Source: Rhodothermales bacterium (lineage in GTDB: Bacteria; Bacteroidota; Rhodothermia; Rhodothermales; UBA10348). From it: a stretch of DNA of 64,000 bases. Shown piece after piece: positions 18,685-26,907 of this stretch. The stretch spans positions 62,001 to 126,000 of the forward strand of contig JANQQV010000018.1 in assembly GCA_028284865.1 (NCBI GenBank), read 5' to 3'. A program made the translations under genes and the position numbers. Below the pieces are notes generated by a model, which saw nothing but the letters and a program-made list of their open reading frames with translations, was not told the origin of the DNA and did no database searches. Within the stretch, counting starts at the first letter, position 1, and every line of letters begins with the position of its first letter.

Positions 18685-19323
18685 TCAGTCTCCGTGACGA
18701 TCCCTCAGCACGTCTGTGACGTGCTTGAGCGAAATCCCTCTGGAGCGAAGAAGAACGAGGACGTGATACATCAAGTCGGCGGCTTCCTCAGCGAGCTTGT
18801 CCTCAGTCCCGGCTGCTCCTTCAAGGGCCGTTTCGACCCCTTCTTCGCCGACCTTCTGGGCGATCTTCATCGACCCCCTGTTGAGGAGTTTGACCGTGTA
18901 GGACGAATCGTCCCCCGACTGTTCGCGCTCGGCGATTACCCGCTCCAACGTGTTCAAAAAAGCGGCAGAATCGACATTTGGCTCTTCCCAGCACGTGTCT
19001 TCGCCCGTGTGACAGGTGGGACCAACCGGGGACGCTTTCACCAGAAGAGCGTCTCCATCGCAATCGACTCGCATCTCCCTGAAGCGCAGCGTGTTACCTG
19101 AGGTCTCTCCCTTTTCCCATATCGACTGACGGGAGCGACTGAAAAACGTCACATTTCCCGACTCGAACGTCTTTCCGACGGACTCTGCATTCATATAGCC
19201 CAGCATCAGAACACGGTGGGTCTCCGCATCCTGGATGACTGCCGGAATCAGACCGGCGGCGTCAAACGATAGCCCGCTTACGTCCGAAGCGGAGTCGATG
19301 AGGCGTGCTTTGGATTCGCTCAT
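18685..19323 (-). CDS. hisIE: HisIE, phosphoribosyl-AMP cyclohydrolase / phosphoribosyl-ATP pyrophosphatase
   Basis: This is a bifunctional 212-residue histidine biosynthesis enzyme catalysing steps two and three. The N-terminal HisI domain holds [28 protein letters not shown], and the zinc and magnesium site residues in [19 protein letters not shown] and GEDTCW. The C-terminal HisE domain (from about residue 120) has the MazG-like helices with [25 protein letters not shown] and [14 protein letters not shown]. The gene overlaps the hisF stop codon by 4 bases (ATGA), so the two are translationally coupled. The other his genes are not in this window. Confidence 0.96.
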   Translation of the reverse strand: MSESKARLIDSASDVSGLSFDAAGLIPAVIQDAETHRVLMLGYMNAESVGKTFESGNVTFFSRSRQSIWEKGETSGNTLRFREMRVDCDGDALLVKASPVGPTCHTGEDTCWEEPNVDSAAFLNTLERVIAEREQSGDDSSYTVKLLNRGSMKIAQKVGEEGVETALEGAAGTEDKLAEEAADLMYHVLVLLRSRGISLKHVTDVLRDRHGD

Positions 19324-20078
19324 GTCAATCGTACCGGTATTCCGGCGCCGTTCAGGTTGGCTTTCAATTCAGGTATGGGGACTTCCCCGAAATGGAAAAT
19401 GCTAGCAGCAAGCGCGGCATCCGCCGCTTCACTCTGGAAAACATCGCGGAAATGTTCGGCATTGCCGGCACCGCCGGAGGCGATCACGGGAATGGAAACA
19501 GCGTCCGAGATGGCTCGGGTGATGTCGATGGCGAAGCCGCCCTTCGTTCCATCATGGTCCATGGAGGTCAGCAGGATTTCGCCAGCTCCCAATCCATCCA
19601 TCCTGCGAGCCCACGAAACAGCCTCCAGGTCGGTAGGCTTCGTGCCGCCATGGGAGTGGACAAACCAGGTCCCGTCGACTTCCTTGATATCGATGGCGAC
19701 AACCACACACTGGCTTCCGAACTGATCGGCCAGCTCGCGCACCAACTCTGGGCGTGCAATGGCTGCCGAGTTGACCGCCACCTTGTCGGCACCTGCCTGT
19801 AGCAGCTGTTTGACGTCGTCAACGGTACGGACACCACCTCCCACCGTGAACGGGATATTGACCACCTCCGCGATACGGGTGACGAGGTCAAGCAGTGTAC
19901 CCCGAGCATCGAGCGTGGCTGTGATGTCCAGGAAGACCAACTCGTCTGCTCCCTGCTCCACGTAGGAACGTGACAATTCTACCGGGTCGCCAGCGTCACG
20001 GAGCGAAACGAAGTTCACTCCTTTGACCGTGCGGCCGTCCTTGATGTCGAGGCAGGGTATGATGCGCCGTGTCAGCAT
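19320..20078 (-). CDS. hisF: HisF, imidazole glycerol phosphate synthase cyclase subunit
   Basis: This is a 252-residue TIM barrel that, with HisH, converts PRFAR to imidazole glycerol phosphate and AICAR. The catalytic aspartates are in [15 protein letters not shown] (first strand) and [15 protein letters not shown]. Phosphate-binding loops are [10 protein letters not shown] and [12 protein letters not shown]. The ATG at 20078 gives the normal family start ([10 protein letters not shown]); the upstream frame is not conserved. hisH is not next to it, so the partner is encoded elsewhere. Confidence 0.97.
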   Translation of the reverse strand: MLTRRIIPCLDIKDGRTVKGVNFVSLRDAGDPVELSRSYVEQGADELVFLDITATLDARGTLLDLVTRIAEVVNIPFTVGGGVRTVDDVKQLLQAGADKVAVNSAAIARPELVRELADQFGSQCVVVAIDIKEVDGTWFVHSHGGTKPTDLEAVSWARRMDGLGAGEILLTSMDHDGTKGGFAIDITRAISDAVSIPVIASGGAGNAEHFRDVFQSEAADAALAASIFHFGEVPIPELKANLNGAGIPVRLT

Positions 20079-20141
20079 GTCGCGGTGTACCGGGTCCCCG
20101 AATCCGCGTTCCGTGAACATTCCCCGCAGGATTCAAGCGCC

Positions 20142-20726
20142 CTATCCAAGCCGCAACAGCCAAGCAGGATATCCCATGGAGTCTTTCGCCTGAAGCCGCC
20201 GATGATCGGGCAGCTGGTCGAGGACATTCGTCATCACCTTCTCCAATGCCGGCCTGCGCTCCCCCTCCGGACCGAATGCTTCGAAGGCCACCGTCCACCA
20301 CTCGTCTCCATGTACGGTCACGCGCGTCAACTCGAATAGCGCCCCCCGACCGGCCCGTTCTGTGACAATAGCGAGCTCAGGAGCGTCGGCCGACCAAACG
20401 TGCATCCAGCGCTGCTTGTGGACGGCTGTCCACCCTGTAGCATGCAGAAGGGTCTCTGAGGGCAAGACATCGGATAGACGAGCTGACCACTTCTGCCAGC
20501 GCTCCATGATCCCCGTGCATCCCGCCTGATTGATCGTGTCGACAACATCGGTCTGCAGCTTCGTCTCAAGTTTTCCTTCGCGCAGCTTGGTACCCGTCCC
20601 CGGATGATCCACCGGAGCATACCAGTCCGTGCGCAGTCCAGGCTCTACACCGGACCCGAATACCGATTCGATGTCGAACGGCTTCTCGCGTACGAACCAG
20701 CGGATTTCGTAGGTGGTGAGTGGCAT
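20142..20726 (-). CDS. CYTH-like protein of unknown function
   Basis: This is a 194-residue soluble protein with no signal peptide. It opens with a strand of alternating charged residues (TTYEIRWFVREKP), followed by RTDWYAPVDHPGTGTKLREGKLETKLQT. That arrangement of Glu, Arg and Lys resembles the start of CYTH/triphosphate-tunnel proteins, which bind triphosphates with metal. The C-terminal part (WWTVAFEAFGPEGERR) could supply the closing strands. The match is by eye only and some family signatures are not obvious. The start at ATG 20726 fits the conserved opening. It is 63 bases upstream of hisF on the same strand and divergent from padR across the TATATCG array. Confidence 0.45.
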   Translation of the reverse strand: MPLTTYEIRWFVREKPFDIESVFGSGVEPGLRTDWYAPVDHPGTGTKLREGKLETKLQTDVVDTINQAGCTGIMERWQKWSARLSDVLPSETLLHATGWTAVHKQRWMHVWSADAPELAIVTERAGRGALFELTRVTVHGDEWWTVAFEAFGPEGERRPALEKVMTNVLDQLPDHRRLQAKDSMGYPAWLLRLG

Positions 20727-20813
20727 CTGGAGGAGGATGAGATGATCCAATGTAGCCCCGGATGCCGAACGACGAAAATGGAAGCAGAGCGGACTGCTTG
20801 TGGCAGTACGACC

Positions 20814-20893
20814 TATATCGCCTTCTGGGCTATATCGCTGCACGAACTATATCGTGACACGTGCTATATCGCAGTACGACGCAACCTATATCG
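20814..20893. promoter_or_regulatory. array of five TATATCG boxes, likely operator of the PadR operon
   Basis: TATATCG occurs at 20814, 20831, 20848, 20865 and 20887. The first four are spaced exactly 17 bp apart and the last by 22 bp. A sixth partial box (GTATCG) lies at 20903-20908. The 10-bp interbox sequences differ, so this is not a simple tandem duplication. It lies between the divergent CYTH-like gene and padR, ending 38 bases before the padR ATG. The likely reading is a multi-site operator for the adjacent PadR regulator. Confidence 0.55.
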
Positions 20894-20931
20894 TGCGGCG
20901 ACGTATCGGCCTTCCAACCATCGGAAAACCC

Positions 20932-21273
20932 ATGATCCCCAAAGCACTCATCGCCGCTTCCCTGAAGCCCTTCATCCTTTCGGTGCTCTCCCGAGGGCCG
21001 TCCTATGGATACGAGATCATCCAGCATGTGGAGTCCATCACAGGCGGGGATGTCTCTTGGACCACGAGCACGCTCTACCCTGTCCTGCATCGATTGGAGA
21101 ACGAGGACCTGCTTGAGAGCTTCTGGCAGGAAGTGGAGAAAGGCCCTGCACGAAAGTATTACCGCCTGACGAAGAAAGGAGTCGCCCGACTCGAGACGGA
21201 GAAGCAGCAGTGGCTCTCCATTCACGAAGCGCTGATATCCTTGTGGGATATGCCGGGACTCAAGCCCGCCTGA
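20932..21273 (+). CDS. PadR family transcriptional regulator
   Basis: This is a 113-residue winged-helix repressor. The PadR signature is clear: SLKPFILSVLSRGPSYGYEII for the first helices, TTSTLYPVLHRLENEDLL for the recognition helix, and KGPARKYYRLTKKG for the wing. A single C-terminal helix (QQWLSIHEALISLWDM) would mediate dimerisation, which makes it a short subfamily-2 member. The ATG at 20932 gives the typical family start; upstream reading runs into the operator-like array. It sits 7 bases before an FtsX-like permease gene, an arrangement frequent in Bacteroidota and Acidobacteriota, where the regulator probably controls the permease and itself. Confidence 0.93.
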   Translation: MIPKALIAASLKPFILSVLSRGPSYGYEIIQHVESITGGDVSWTTSTLYPVLHRLENEDLLESFWQEVEKGPARKYYRLTKKGVARLETEKQQWLSIHEALISLWDMPGLKPA

Positions 21274-21280
21274 ACAGCTG

Positions 21281-23971
21281 ATGTTTGATCTCGAAAAAGC
21301 GATAGCGACGTGGCGGGCCAGTTTGACCTGGAAGCGCTCGATTGACAAGGAAGATCGTGATGAGCTCGAGCGGCACATCCGTGATGCGGTCGAGTCGAGC
21401 ATGCGGGACGGAATGTCAGAGGAAGACGCATTTCGTACAGCCATCCGGCGGATGGGGCACCTGCCCCAGATCGACCGGGAATACCGCAAGATTTACTGGG
21501 GCAAGCTGCGCAAGCGCCGGCGTCTCGGTGATGAATTGGCCTGGAGGGCCGCCATGCTCAAGAACTACTTCACTATCGCGCTTCGCCTGCTCGTGAAGCA
21601 GCGCGTCTATGCCGCCATCAACATCTTCGGATTGGCCGTCGGTATCGCATTTTGTCTGCTGCTCTTGCTCTATGTGCAGGATGAACTCACGTTTGACGAT
21701 AGCCACGAAAACGGAGAACGCATCGTCCGCATCATCACGGCGCGCTACGCTCCCGATGGAAGTACCGACAGCAAGCATCCCTACGTCCCTTTTCCTCTGG
21801 GAAAGGCTCTTGAGCAGGAGCTGACGTCGGTCGAGGCGACCACCCGGTTGATGCGAAGGGATGTTTTCGTGCGTTCAGATGGCGGGACCACGGAAGAAGT
21901 CGTGCTCTTCGGGGATCCGTCGCTGCTGACCTCGTTCAGCTTTCCACTGATCGAAGGCAATGTGGACACGGCCCTACCCGAACCAGATGGCCTGGTGATC
22001 TCTCGCGAGATGGCAGAGCGCTATTTCCCCGGCGAATCTGCGGTGGGGAAGACCCTGGAATTCAGGTTCGATGACACCTTCAAGGCCGTCGTGGTCTCAG
22101 GAGTAGCTGAGAATCCCCCCTTCAACAGCTCCATCCGGTTCGACTTCCTGATGCCATTCGAGCGTTTGCCGTCTGAATACGCCTGGATCGCACGAAACGT
22201 CGATCACTGGAATGCCTCTTCCTACCACGTCTACGCGCTGCTTGCGCCTGGCACGCCTCTCGATGTCGTGCAGGATCAGCTCACCACATTCTACCGCAAG
22301 TACTACGCGGAAAACCTTGCTGAGGCACGAGACGAGGGTACTTGGGAGGCCCCTCACGACCCGACTGGATTCCTCGTGCAGCCACTTGCAGAGATCCACC
22401 TTGACACGACCGTTCTGGCGGGCTTAACACCGCCCTCGGACCCCAGATACAGCTGGGTGCTGGCGGGGATCGCATTCATCATCCTGCTTCTGGCGTGCAT
22501 CAACTTCACGACACTGGCCATCGGACGCTCCGCGTCACGGACGCGTGAGATTGGACTACGCAAGGTTGTGGGTGCGGCCCGCTCGCAACTGGCGGGGCAG
22601 TTCGGCGGAGAAGCACTGCTTACCAGTGGTATCTCTCTCGTACTCGGCGTGTCTGTCGCATGGCTGTTGATGCCAACGTTCAACGCCCTGGCTGGAAAGG
22701 AACTCGTCCTGGCTCCGGACGGGCATCTGGCTTTGGCAATGGGTCTTGTCCTGTTGTTGATGCTGGTTGCCGTCCTTTCAGGCTTCTATCCGGCGTTGGT
22801 CCTTTCGCGTTATGAGCCGACGGACATGCTGCGCAAACAATCGCGTCTCGGTGGGTCTGCACGCTTGACCAGTTTTCTGGTGATGATCCAGTTCACCTTG
22901 TCTGTGGCCCTGATTGCCGGAACGGTGATCATGAATCGCCAGATGACGTTCCTGCAAACGACCAACATCGGTTACGATCGAGATCATGTTGTACTCGTTA
23001 ACGCCCAAAACCAGGACGGGCAGCGCCTCTTGCAGCATTTCCGGACGACACTGGAAGGACGGAGTGAGTTTGAGGGCATCACCGGAATGACCAATGCCTT
23101 TTCGCACGGTTGGAGCCGGAACGGATGGAGCTACAATGGCGAACAGAAATCGGCGTTCGTCTATCGCGTTGAAGCCGACTTCGTCGATGTAATGAACATC
23201 AACCTGGCATCAGGGCGAAATTTCAATCCAGCCTTGGGGACTGATTCCTCGAATGTGCTGGTGAATCAGGCATTCATCGACGACTTCGGAATCGACGAAC
23301 CAATCGGGCACTTGGTAGATGGATTTGGTGATGATCCGGTCCCTGAAATCATCGGTGTCATGGAGGACTTCAACTTCCGTTCGTTGCACCAGGTCGTCGA
23401 GCCGGCCATGTTCTTACTGGATCCCGATTGGCAGATCGGCGATGTTCTGTTCCAGATCAACCCTGACCGGGTATCGGATGCGCTGACGCTAATCGAAGCG
23501 GAGTGGGTGTCGTTCGCACCTGACGTGCCATTCATTTACTCATTTCTGGATGAGGACCTGGGAGATCAGTATGAATCAGAGGCGCGCTGGACACGGATCG
23601 TTCGCTACGCTTCGTTCTTCGCCATCCTGATTGCTGCGCTGGGTCTTTTTGGTCTGGCATCGTTGTCCGTCACCAGTCGAACGAAGGAAATCGGAATACG
23701 GCGCGTACTGGGTGCGACGACATTCGGCATTGCGACCCAGCTCTCAAAAGGCTTTGTGCGTCTGGTCCTGATCGGTGTTGTGCTGGCCGTTCCTTTGACA
23801 TGGTCCGCCGCCTCGAGGTGGCTGGAATCATTTGCCTATCGGATAGAGATCAACGCTTTCGTATTTGTGATCGCTGCGATTCTTGCTATCGGCGTGGCAG
23901 TACTGACCGTCGGTTTGCAGACTGTGCGAGCTGCAGGCATGAACCCGGTCGATTCGATCCGGGTGGAATAA
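21281..23971 (+). CDS. ABC transporter permease with N-terminal prefix domain (MacB/FtsX type)
   Basis: This is an 896-residue membrane protein. The first 90 residues are a soluble permease-prefix domain (DELERHIRDAVESSMRDGMS, EEDAFRTAIRRMG). Two FtsX/MacB repeats follow. In each, a transmembrane helix precedes a large periplasmic domain and three more helices: first helix VYAAINIFGLAVGIAFCLLLLL, then CINFTTLAIGRSASRTREIGLRKVVGA, then the second repeat with SRTKEIGIRRVLGATTFGI. The duplicated REIGLRK/KEIGIRR segments are the coupling helices that contact the ATPase. It belongs to the class of permeases encoded beside PadR and is thought to act as a mechanotransmission ABC system. No ATPase gene follows. 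Confidence 0.9.
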   Translation: MFDLEKAIATWRASLTWKRSIDKEDRDELERHIRDAVESSMRDGMSEEDAFRTAIRRMGHLPQIDREYRKIYWGKLRKRRRLGDELAWRAAMLKNYFTIALRLLVKQRVYAAINIFGLAVGIAFCLLLLLYVQDELTFDDSHENGERIVRIITARYAPDGSTDSKHPYVPFPLGKALEQELTSVEATTRLMRRDVFVRSDGGTTEEVVLFGDPSLLTSFSFPLIEGNVDTALPEPDGLVISREMAERYFPGESAVGKTLEFRFDDTFKAVVVSGVAENPPFNSSIRFDFLMPFERLPSEYAWIARNVDHWNASSYHVYALLAPGTPLDVVQDQLTTFYRKYYAENLAEARDEGTWEAPHDPTGFLVQPLAEIHLDTTVLAGLTPPSDPRYSWVLAGIAFIILLLACINFTTLAIGRSASRTREIGLRKVVGAARSQLAGQFGGEALLTSGISLVLGVSVAWLLMPTFNALAGKELVLAPDGHLALAMGLVLLLMLVAVLSGFYPALVLSRYEPTDMLRKQSRLGGSARLTSFLVMIQFTLSVALIAGTVIMNRQMTFLQTTNIGYDRDHVVLVNAQNQDGQRLLQHFRTTLEGRSEFEGITGMTNAFSHGWSRNGWSYNGEQKSAFVYRVEADFVDVMNINLASGRNFNPALGTDSSNVLVNQAFIDDFGIDEPIGHLVDGFGDDPVPEIIGVMEDFNFRSLHQVVEPAMFLLDPDWQIGDVLFQINPDRVSDALTLIEAEWVSFAPDVPFIYSFLDEDLGDQYESEARWTRIVRYASFFAILIAALGLFGLASLSVTSRTKEIGIRRVLGATTFGIATQLSKGFVRLVLIGVVLAVPLTWSAASRWLESFAYRIEINAFVFVIAAILAIGVAVLTVGLQTVRAAGMNPVDSIRVE

Positions 23972-24008
23972 TTCCCGGCGTTTCGAGCACAGGTCAGTGA
24001 CAGCAGAA

Positions 24009-24449
24009 TCATTTCATCACCGGATAGTACCAGATGCGAGTGATCAGACCCGCTTCGGTCTCATATACAGCCAGGGAACTCTGGGAGGCCGGTTCGCCAT
24101 CGCGATCCCAATGGGCTCGTTCCCAGACACTGACGAAACGGCCAGCCTCCATTATGGCCTCGATTGTTGAGCGACTGGAGGGGACTGATTCGAAGTAGGA
24201 TCCCAACCCATTGGCAAGCTCTTCCTCACTATTTGTCTGTACAGTCACAGAATCGCCATCAACCGAGAGCCATTGAACATCCGGGCTGACGAGCGCCAGC
24301 ATGGACGAGATCTCGTGCGCATTGAATGCGGCAATGAATCGCTCGACAAGGGCCGTCGGAGATGGGTCCGGCGACTCTTGGGCGATGCATGGATAGGCGG
24401 ACGCAAGGAGAACAAGCAGTCCGAAGGAAGCTGATCGAATGAAGCGCAT
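24009..24449 (-). CDS. secreted NTF2-like (SnoaL-type) protein
   Basis: This is a 146-residue protein with a signal peptide ending near CIAQE. The mature part shows the NTF2-like layout: an N-terminal helix ALVERFIAAFNAHEISSMLALV, then SPDVQWLSVDGD, a middle helix EEELANGLGSYF, and closing strands FVSVWERAHW and LITRIWYYP. This is the typical SnoaL/DUF4440 pattern, a ligand-binding or catalytic cavity of unknown substrate. It converges with the permease gene and is not obviously linked to it. Confidence 0.65.
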   Translation of the reverse strand: MRFIRSASFGLLVLLASAYPCIAQESPDPSPTALVERFIAAFNAHEISSMLALVSPDVQWLSVDGDSVTVQTNSEEELANGLGSYFESVPSSRSTIEAIMEAGRFVSVWERAHWDRDGEPASQSSLAVYETEAGLITRIWYYPVMK

Positions 24450-24499
24450 GGTGGACTTGGTTCAGATGAGCGCACGGGATAGTGACTGAGTACTGCAGA

Positions 24500-24877
24500 T
24501 CACTTGGACTCGATATGATCCACTACCAAATCCTCCAACGAAGTCAGTCTTACCTTCAATTCTTCCAGGCTTGATGTCCTGAGTCGAAAGAACATCCCAA
24601 TCGTAGCGAGGGTGGCGACAAACAACGCGACAATTCCAATCACCCCGGCAAGCGGCGTGAAGGCGTTCCACTCTGCTCCCGCTGGCATCATTCCGGATGC
24701 GACCATCCTTTGATACTGCGAAAACTGTTGGACGACGATGGTCGCATAGAAAGCGATGGCAAGTCCCGTGACGGACCATGCTGCGATGGATATCCGGCGA
24801 ACACGTCTGTCCTTTCTTCTTTCCAACTCAACGTGACTCCATAGCTCTTGCGATACGGATTGCGGTTTCTCGTTCAT
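24500..24877 (-). CDS. small membrane protein linked to ECF sigma factor
   Basis: This is a 125-residue protein with a charged N-terminus (about residues 1-30), two transmembrane helices (ISIAAWSVTGLAIAFYATIVV and PLAGVIGIVALFVATLATIGMFF) and a C-terminal amphipathic helix (SLEELKVRLTSLEDLVVDH). It starts 12 bases after the sigma factor stop. The ATG at 24877 has a good ribosome-binding site, AGAGGTGA, seven bases upstream, which decides the start over a GTG at 24886. The position suggests an anti-sigma factor or a sensor for the upstream ECF factor, but it lacks a recognisable zinc-binding anti-sigma domain. Confidence 0.55.
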   Translation of the reverse strand: MNEKPQSVSQELWSHVELERRKDRRVRRISIAAWSVTGLAIAFYATIVVQQFSQYQRMVASGMMPAGAEWNAFTPLAGVIGIVALFVATLATIGMFFRLRTSSLEELKVRLTSLEDLVVDHIESK

Positions 24878-24888
24878 GGTTTTCACCT

Positions 24889-25500
24889 CTAGAATGGGTC
24901 AATTTCGGTTTCAAATAGCTTCTTCAAGTGCGCCTTGGCGTGATAGAGTCTGGAGCGAACACTGCCCACCGGCACCCGAGTGACCAAAGCGATTTCCGCA
25001 TAGCTGAATTCCTCCCAATACCTCAGGAAGACAACCTCCTGATGAACCGGGCTCAGCATGGAAATAGCACTCTTGATCGACTCCACATCCAGATGCTCAT
25101 TCGCCAGGATCTCAGATTGGCCGTCTGGGTCTATCGAATCAGCCTCCTGGTTGTCGAACAATCGCTCTTCCCGCTGCACTCGCCGCAAGTAGTCGATCGC
25201 TCGGTGCCTGACCAATCGATAAAGCCAAGCTTTGAATCGCTTTGGATTCTCAAGGTCTTTGACCTTGTTCAGCACAGTAATCCAGGCTTCTTGCTGAACA
25301 TCTCCAGACAAGTCCGCTCCAACAACGCTCGTCAGATAGCTCTGAGTTCGAGGAGCAAAGAATTGGTACAGCTCCCCAAACGCCTCCATATCCCCGGTCT
25401 GGCACCTGAGGACCAGGAACGTTGTCTTGAGTTGAGAAGGCCTGTGTTCGTGCTTCGAATTCACTGCTCGGCGTGATGTGATCTCCGCTATCTGTGTCAA
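24889..25500 (-). CDS. ECF subfamily RNA polymerase sigma factor
   Basis: This is an extracytoplasmic-function sigma factor of 203 residues at the longest start. Region 2 spans LVLRCQTGDMEAFGELYQFF to NPKRFKAWLYRLVRHRAIDYLRR and contains the -10 recognition helix. Region 4 is AISMLSPVHQEVVFLRYWEEFSYAEIALVTRVPVGSVRSRLYHAKAHLKK, with the -35 helix-turn-helix; the linker between is acidic. The longest start is TTG at 25500; a GTG at 25464 would bring the N-terminus to the usual length and is at least as likely. The small membrane protein that follows may act as its regulator. Confidence 0.92.
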   Translation of the reverse strand: MTQIAEITSRRAVNSKHEHRPSQLKTTFLVLRCQTGDMEAFGELYQFFAPRTQSYLTSVVGADLSGDVQQEAWITVLNKVKDLENPKRFKAWLYRLVRHRAIDYLRRVQREERLFDNQEADSIDPDGQSEILANEHLDVESIKSAISMLSPVHQEVVFLRYWEEFSYAEIALVTRVPVGSVRSRLYHAKAHLKKLFETEIDPF

Positions 25501-25673
25501 TGACGGAGCAGTCGAGCAATTAGTTCAATTCTCCCAAGAAGTGCAGGAAGAACAAGGCTTTTTCGTAATGAGCGCGGGGGTGGGGGATTACGCTCGCTGG
25601 CACTCGCGTGCAGCCCCGGGTTCTCCTTACCAATGAAAACTCCAGCTTGCTCCGCGAGCTCCGGGGTATTTCA

Positions 25674-25708
25674 ATCGGTCGTCCGGAAGCAAGCCCTTCC
25701 GGACCGAT
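25674..25708. repeat. inverted repeat (hairpin)
   Basis: GTCCGGAAG at 25681-25689 is matched by its reverse complement CTTCCGGAC at 25696-25704, around a 6-base loop. ATCG at 25674-25677 can pair with CGAT at 25705-25708 beyond a three-base bulge. It lies between the tRNA terminator and the ECF sigma gene, and could be a second terminator or an operator for the sigma gene. Confidence 0.45.
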
Positions 25709-25710
25709 AC

Positions 25711-25747
25711 GAAAAAACCCCGGCTGCCTAGCGGCAGCCGGGGTTTT
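25711..25747 (-). terminator. intrinsic terminator of tRNA-Ser
   Basis: A perfect 15-bp stem joins bases 25714-25728 (AAAACCCCGGCTGCC) to 25733-25747 with a four-base loop. Read on the minus strand, the stem is followed by six T residues. It starts 9 bases after the tRNA 3' end, so it is the tRNA terminator. Confidence 0.9.
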
Positions 25748-25756
25748 CGCTGGATG

Positions 25757-25846
25757 CGGAGAGGGGGGGATTCGAACCCCCGATACGCCTTTAAAGCGTA
25801 TGCCGGTTTAGCAAACCGGTGGTTTCAGCCACTCACCCACCTCTCC
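25757..25846 (-). tRNA. tRNA-Ser (anticodon GCU)
   Basis: The 90-base minus-strand sequence folds as a class II tRNA. The acceptor stem is GGAGAGG paired with CCTCTCC, with a G discriminator base typical of serine tRNAs. The anticodon stem CCGGT/ACCGG encloses the loop TTGCTAA, giving anticodon GCU that reads AGC and AGU. The long variable arm is ATACGCTTTAAAGGCGTAT, and the T arm is CGGGGGTTCGAATCCCCC. The CCA end is not encoded and must be added after transcription. Confidence 0.97.
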
Positions 25847-26036
25847 TGGCAGATGCGAAGCATCCTTTTGCGACGCCGCGATGGGCGAAGCAAGGCGCCA
25901 AAAATACGTCTATCCCCTCCGCAGGTCAACGAAGAGCGTGTCAAAAGGAGCGGACGGCCAGCTTAATTGGGGGCCTATCCCTCCCGATACAAGGGAAAAC
26001 GCGCCATTGAAACGTTCGGCGAAGACCCCTGACGAC

Positions 26037-26753
26037 ATGAAATTCGGTTTTGCCCTTTTCACCTTGTTCGGCTTTATCGGTGCCTGGTTGGTCATCGAGC
26101 TGTCGCCCTATCCCGCTGATCAGCGGCTCCAGCAATTCAAACGGCTTCCCGGCGTGGAAAACGTGGTAGAGTGGAGTGAAATGCAGGCCGCGCGCGCCGC
26201 ATTCAGGTCATCGGAGGATGGAACGGTGTCGTTGTCGCGCGCCGGGAAATCCGTGACCTGGAGCAGCTTTGATGAATGGAAATCGGACTTTGATGCATAC
26301 GATCGGGATGCTCGCTTCTGGTACAATAAGGTCCAAAACGCTGATCGCTTTGCAGAAGTACAGCGCCAGGCGAAAGAAGAAGCCGACGAGGGGTCGCTCA
26401 GCGCGCTAAGGAATTTAGCCATGCTGGGCGTTGGTCAGACGAAGAGTGGTGCTTCGGTCAGTGACATGCTCCGCAACAACGGCAGCGCAGCCGCACAAAT
26501 GACCTTGCAGCAGTTCGTCAACAAGAATCTGGACTTGTCATCCCGCCAGGGGATGCTGCTTCACGCGCAATCGATGCAAGAAAACTACCGCTGGGAAGGC
26601 ATGACGGATGACATGTTCGCGGAAGCGACGGCCAGCAATCAGCGGCACCTCCGAACCCTGCAGCAACAAGCCGAAGCGGGCGATCCGGATGCCAAATGGG
26701 TATGGGGTCAGTTGCACGGCGATACGCCGGTTCGCATTCGCGTGCCTAATTGA
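26037..26753 (+). CDS. membrane-anchored protein of unknown function
   Basis: I do not recognise this 238-residue protein. An N-terminal hydrophobic helix (FGFALFTLFGFIGAWLVIEL) looks like an uncleaved anchor or signal. The rest is helical and charged, with WSSFDEWKSDFDAYDRDARFW near residues 80-100. A last segment, RTLQQQAEAGDPDAKWVWGQL, looks like a single Sel1-like helix pair (A..GDxxA...G). The ATG at 26037 is chosen because it directly precedes the hydrophobic segment; 150 bases upstream in the frame overlap the tRNA promoter region and have no coding look. Confidence 0.5.
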   Translation: MKFGFALFTLFGFIGAWLVIELSPYPADQRLQQFKRLPGVENVVEWSEMQAARAAFRSSEDGTVSLSRAGKSVTWSSFDEWKSDFDAYDRDARFWYNKVQNADRFAEVQRQAKEEADEGSLSALRNLAMLGVGQTKSGASVSDMLRNNGSAAAQMTLQQFVNKNLDLSSRQGMLLHAQSMQENYRWEGMTDDMFAEATASNQRHLRTLQQQAEAGDPDAKWVWGQLHGDTPVRIRVPN

Positions 26754-26826
26754 TTGCCATCGAGGCACCCCCTGATCGCTTTCCAAGGATGCTATACGCC
26801 CGTCGCATCAACCGTCTCTGACTGTA

Positions 26827-26870
26827 GGAGGTTTGCCTCCCGGCAGGCAACTATCCTGAAGGGAGGAGGT
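26827..26870 (+). promoter_or_regulatory. alternative hairpins around a strong SD-like sequence
   Basis: CCTCC at 26836-26840 can pair with GGAGG at 26827-26831, can form part of a TTGCCT/AGGCAA stem (26833-26838 with 26845-26850), or can pair as CCTCCC with GGGAGG at 26861-26866. The last overlaps GGAGGAGGT (26862-26870), a near-perfect anti-SD match lying 37 bases before the protease ATG. The three pairings exclude one another. A regulatory switch is possible but unproven. Confidence 0.25.
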
Positions 26871-26907
26871 CTCTTAGACGTTCCGCTCATTCCTTCCCGT
26901 CAGGACG

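Noticed and set aside
20814..20893. CRISPR-like short repeat array
   Set aside because: The 7-bp repeats and 10-bp spacers are far too short for CRISPR, and no cas genes are near. A regulatory array is a better reading.
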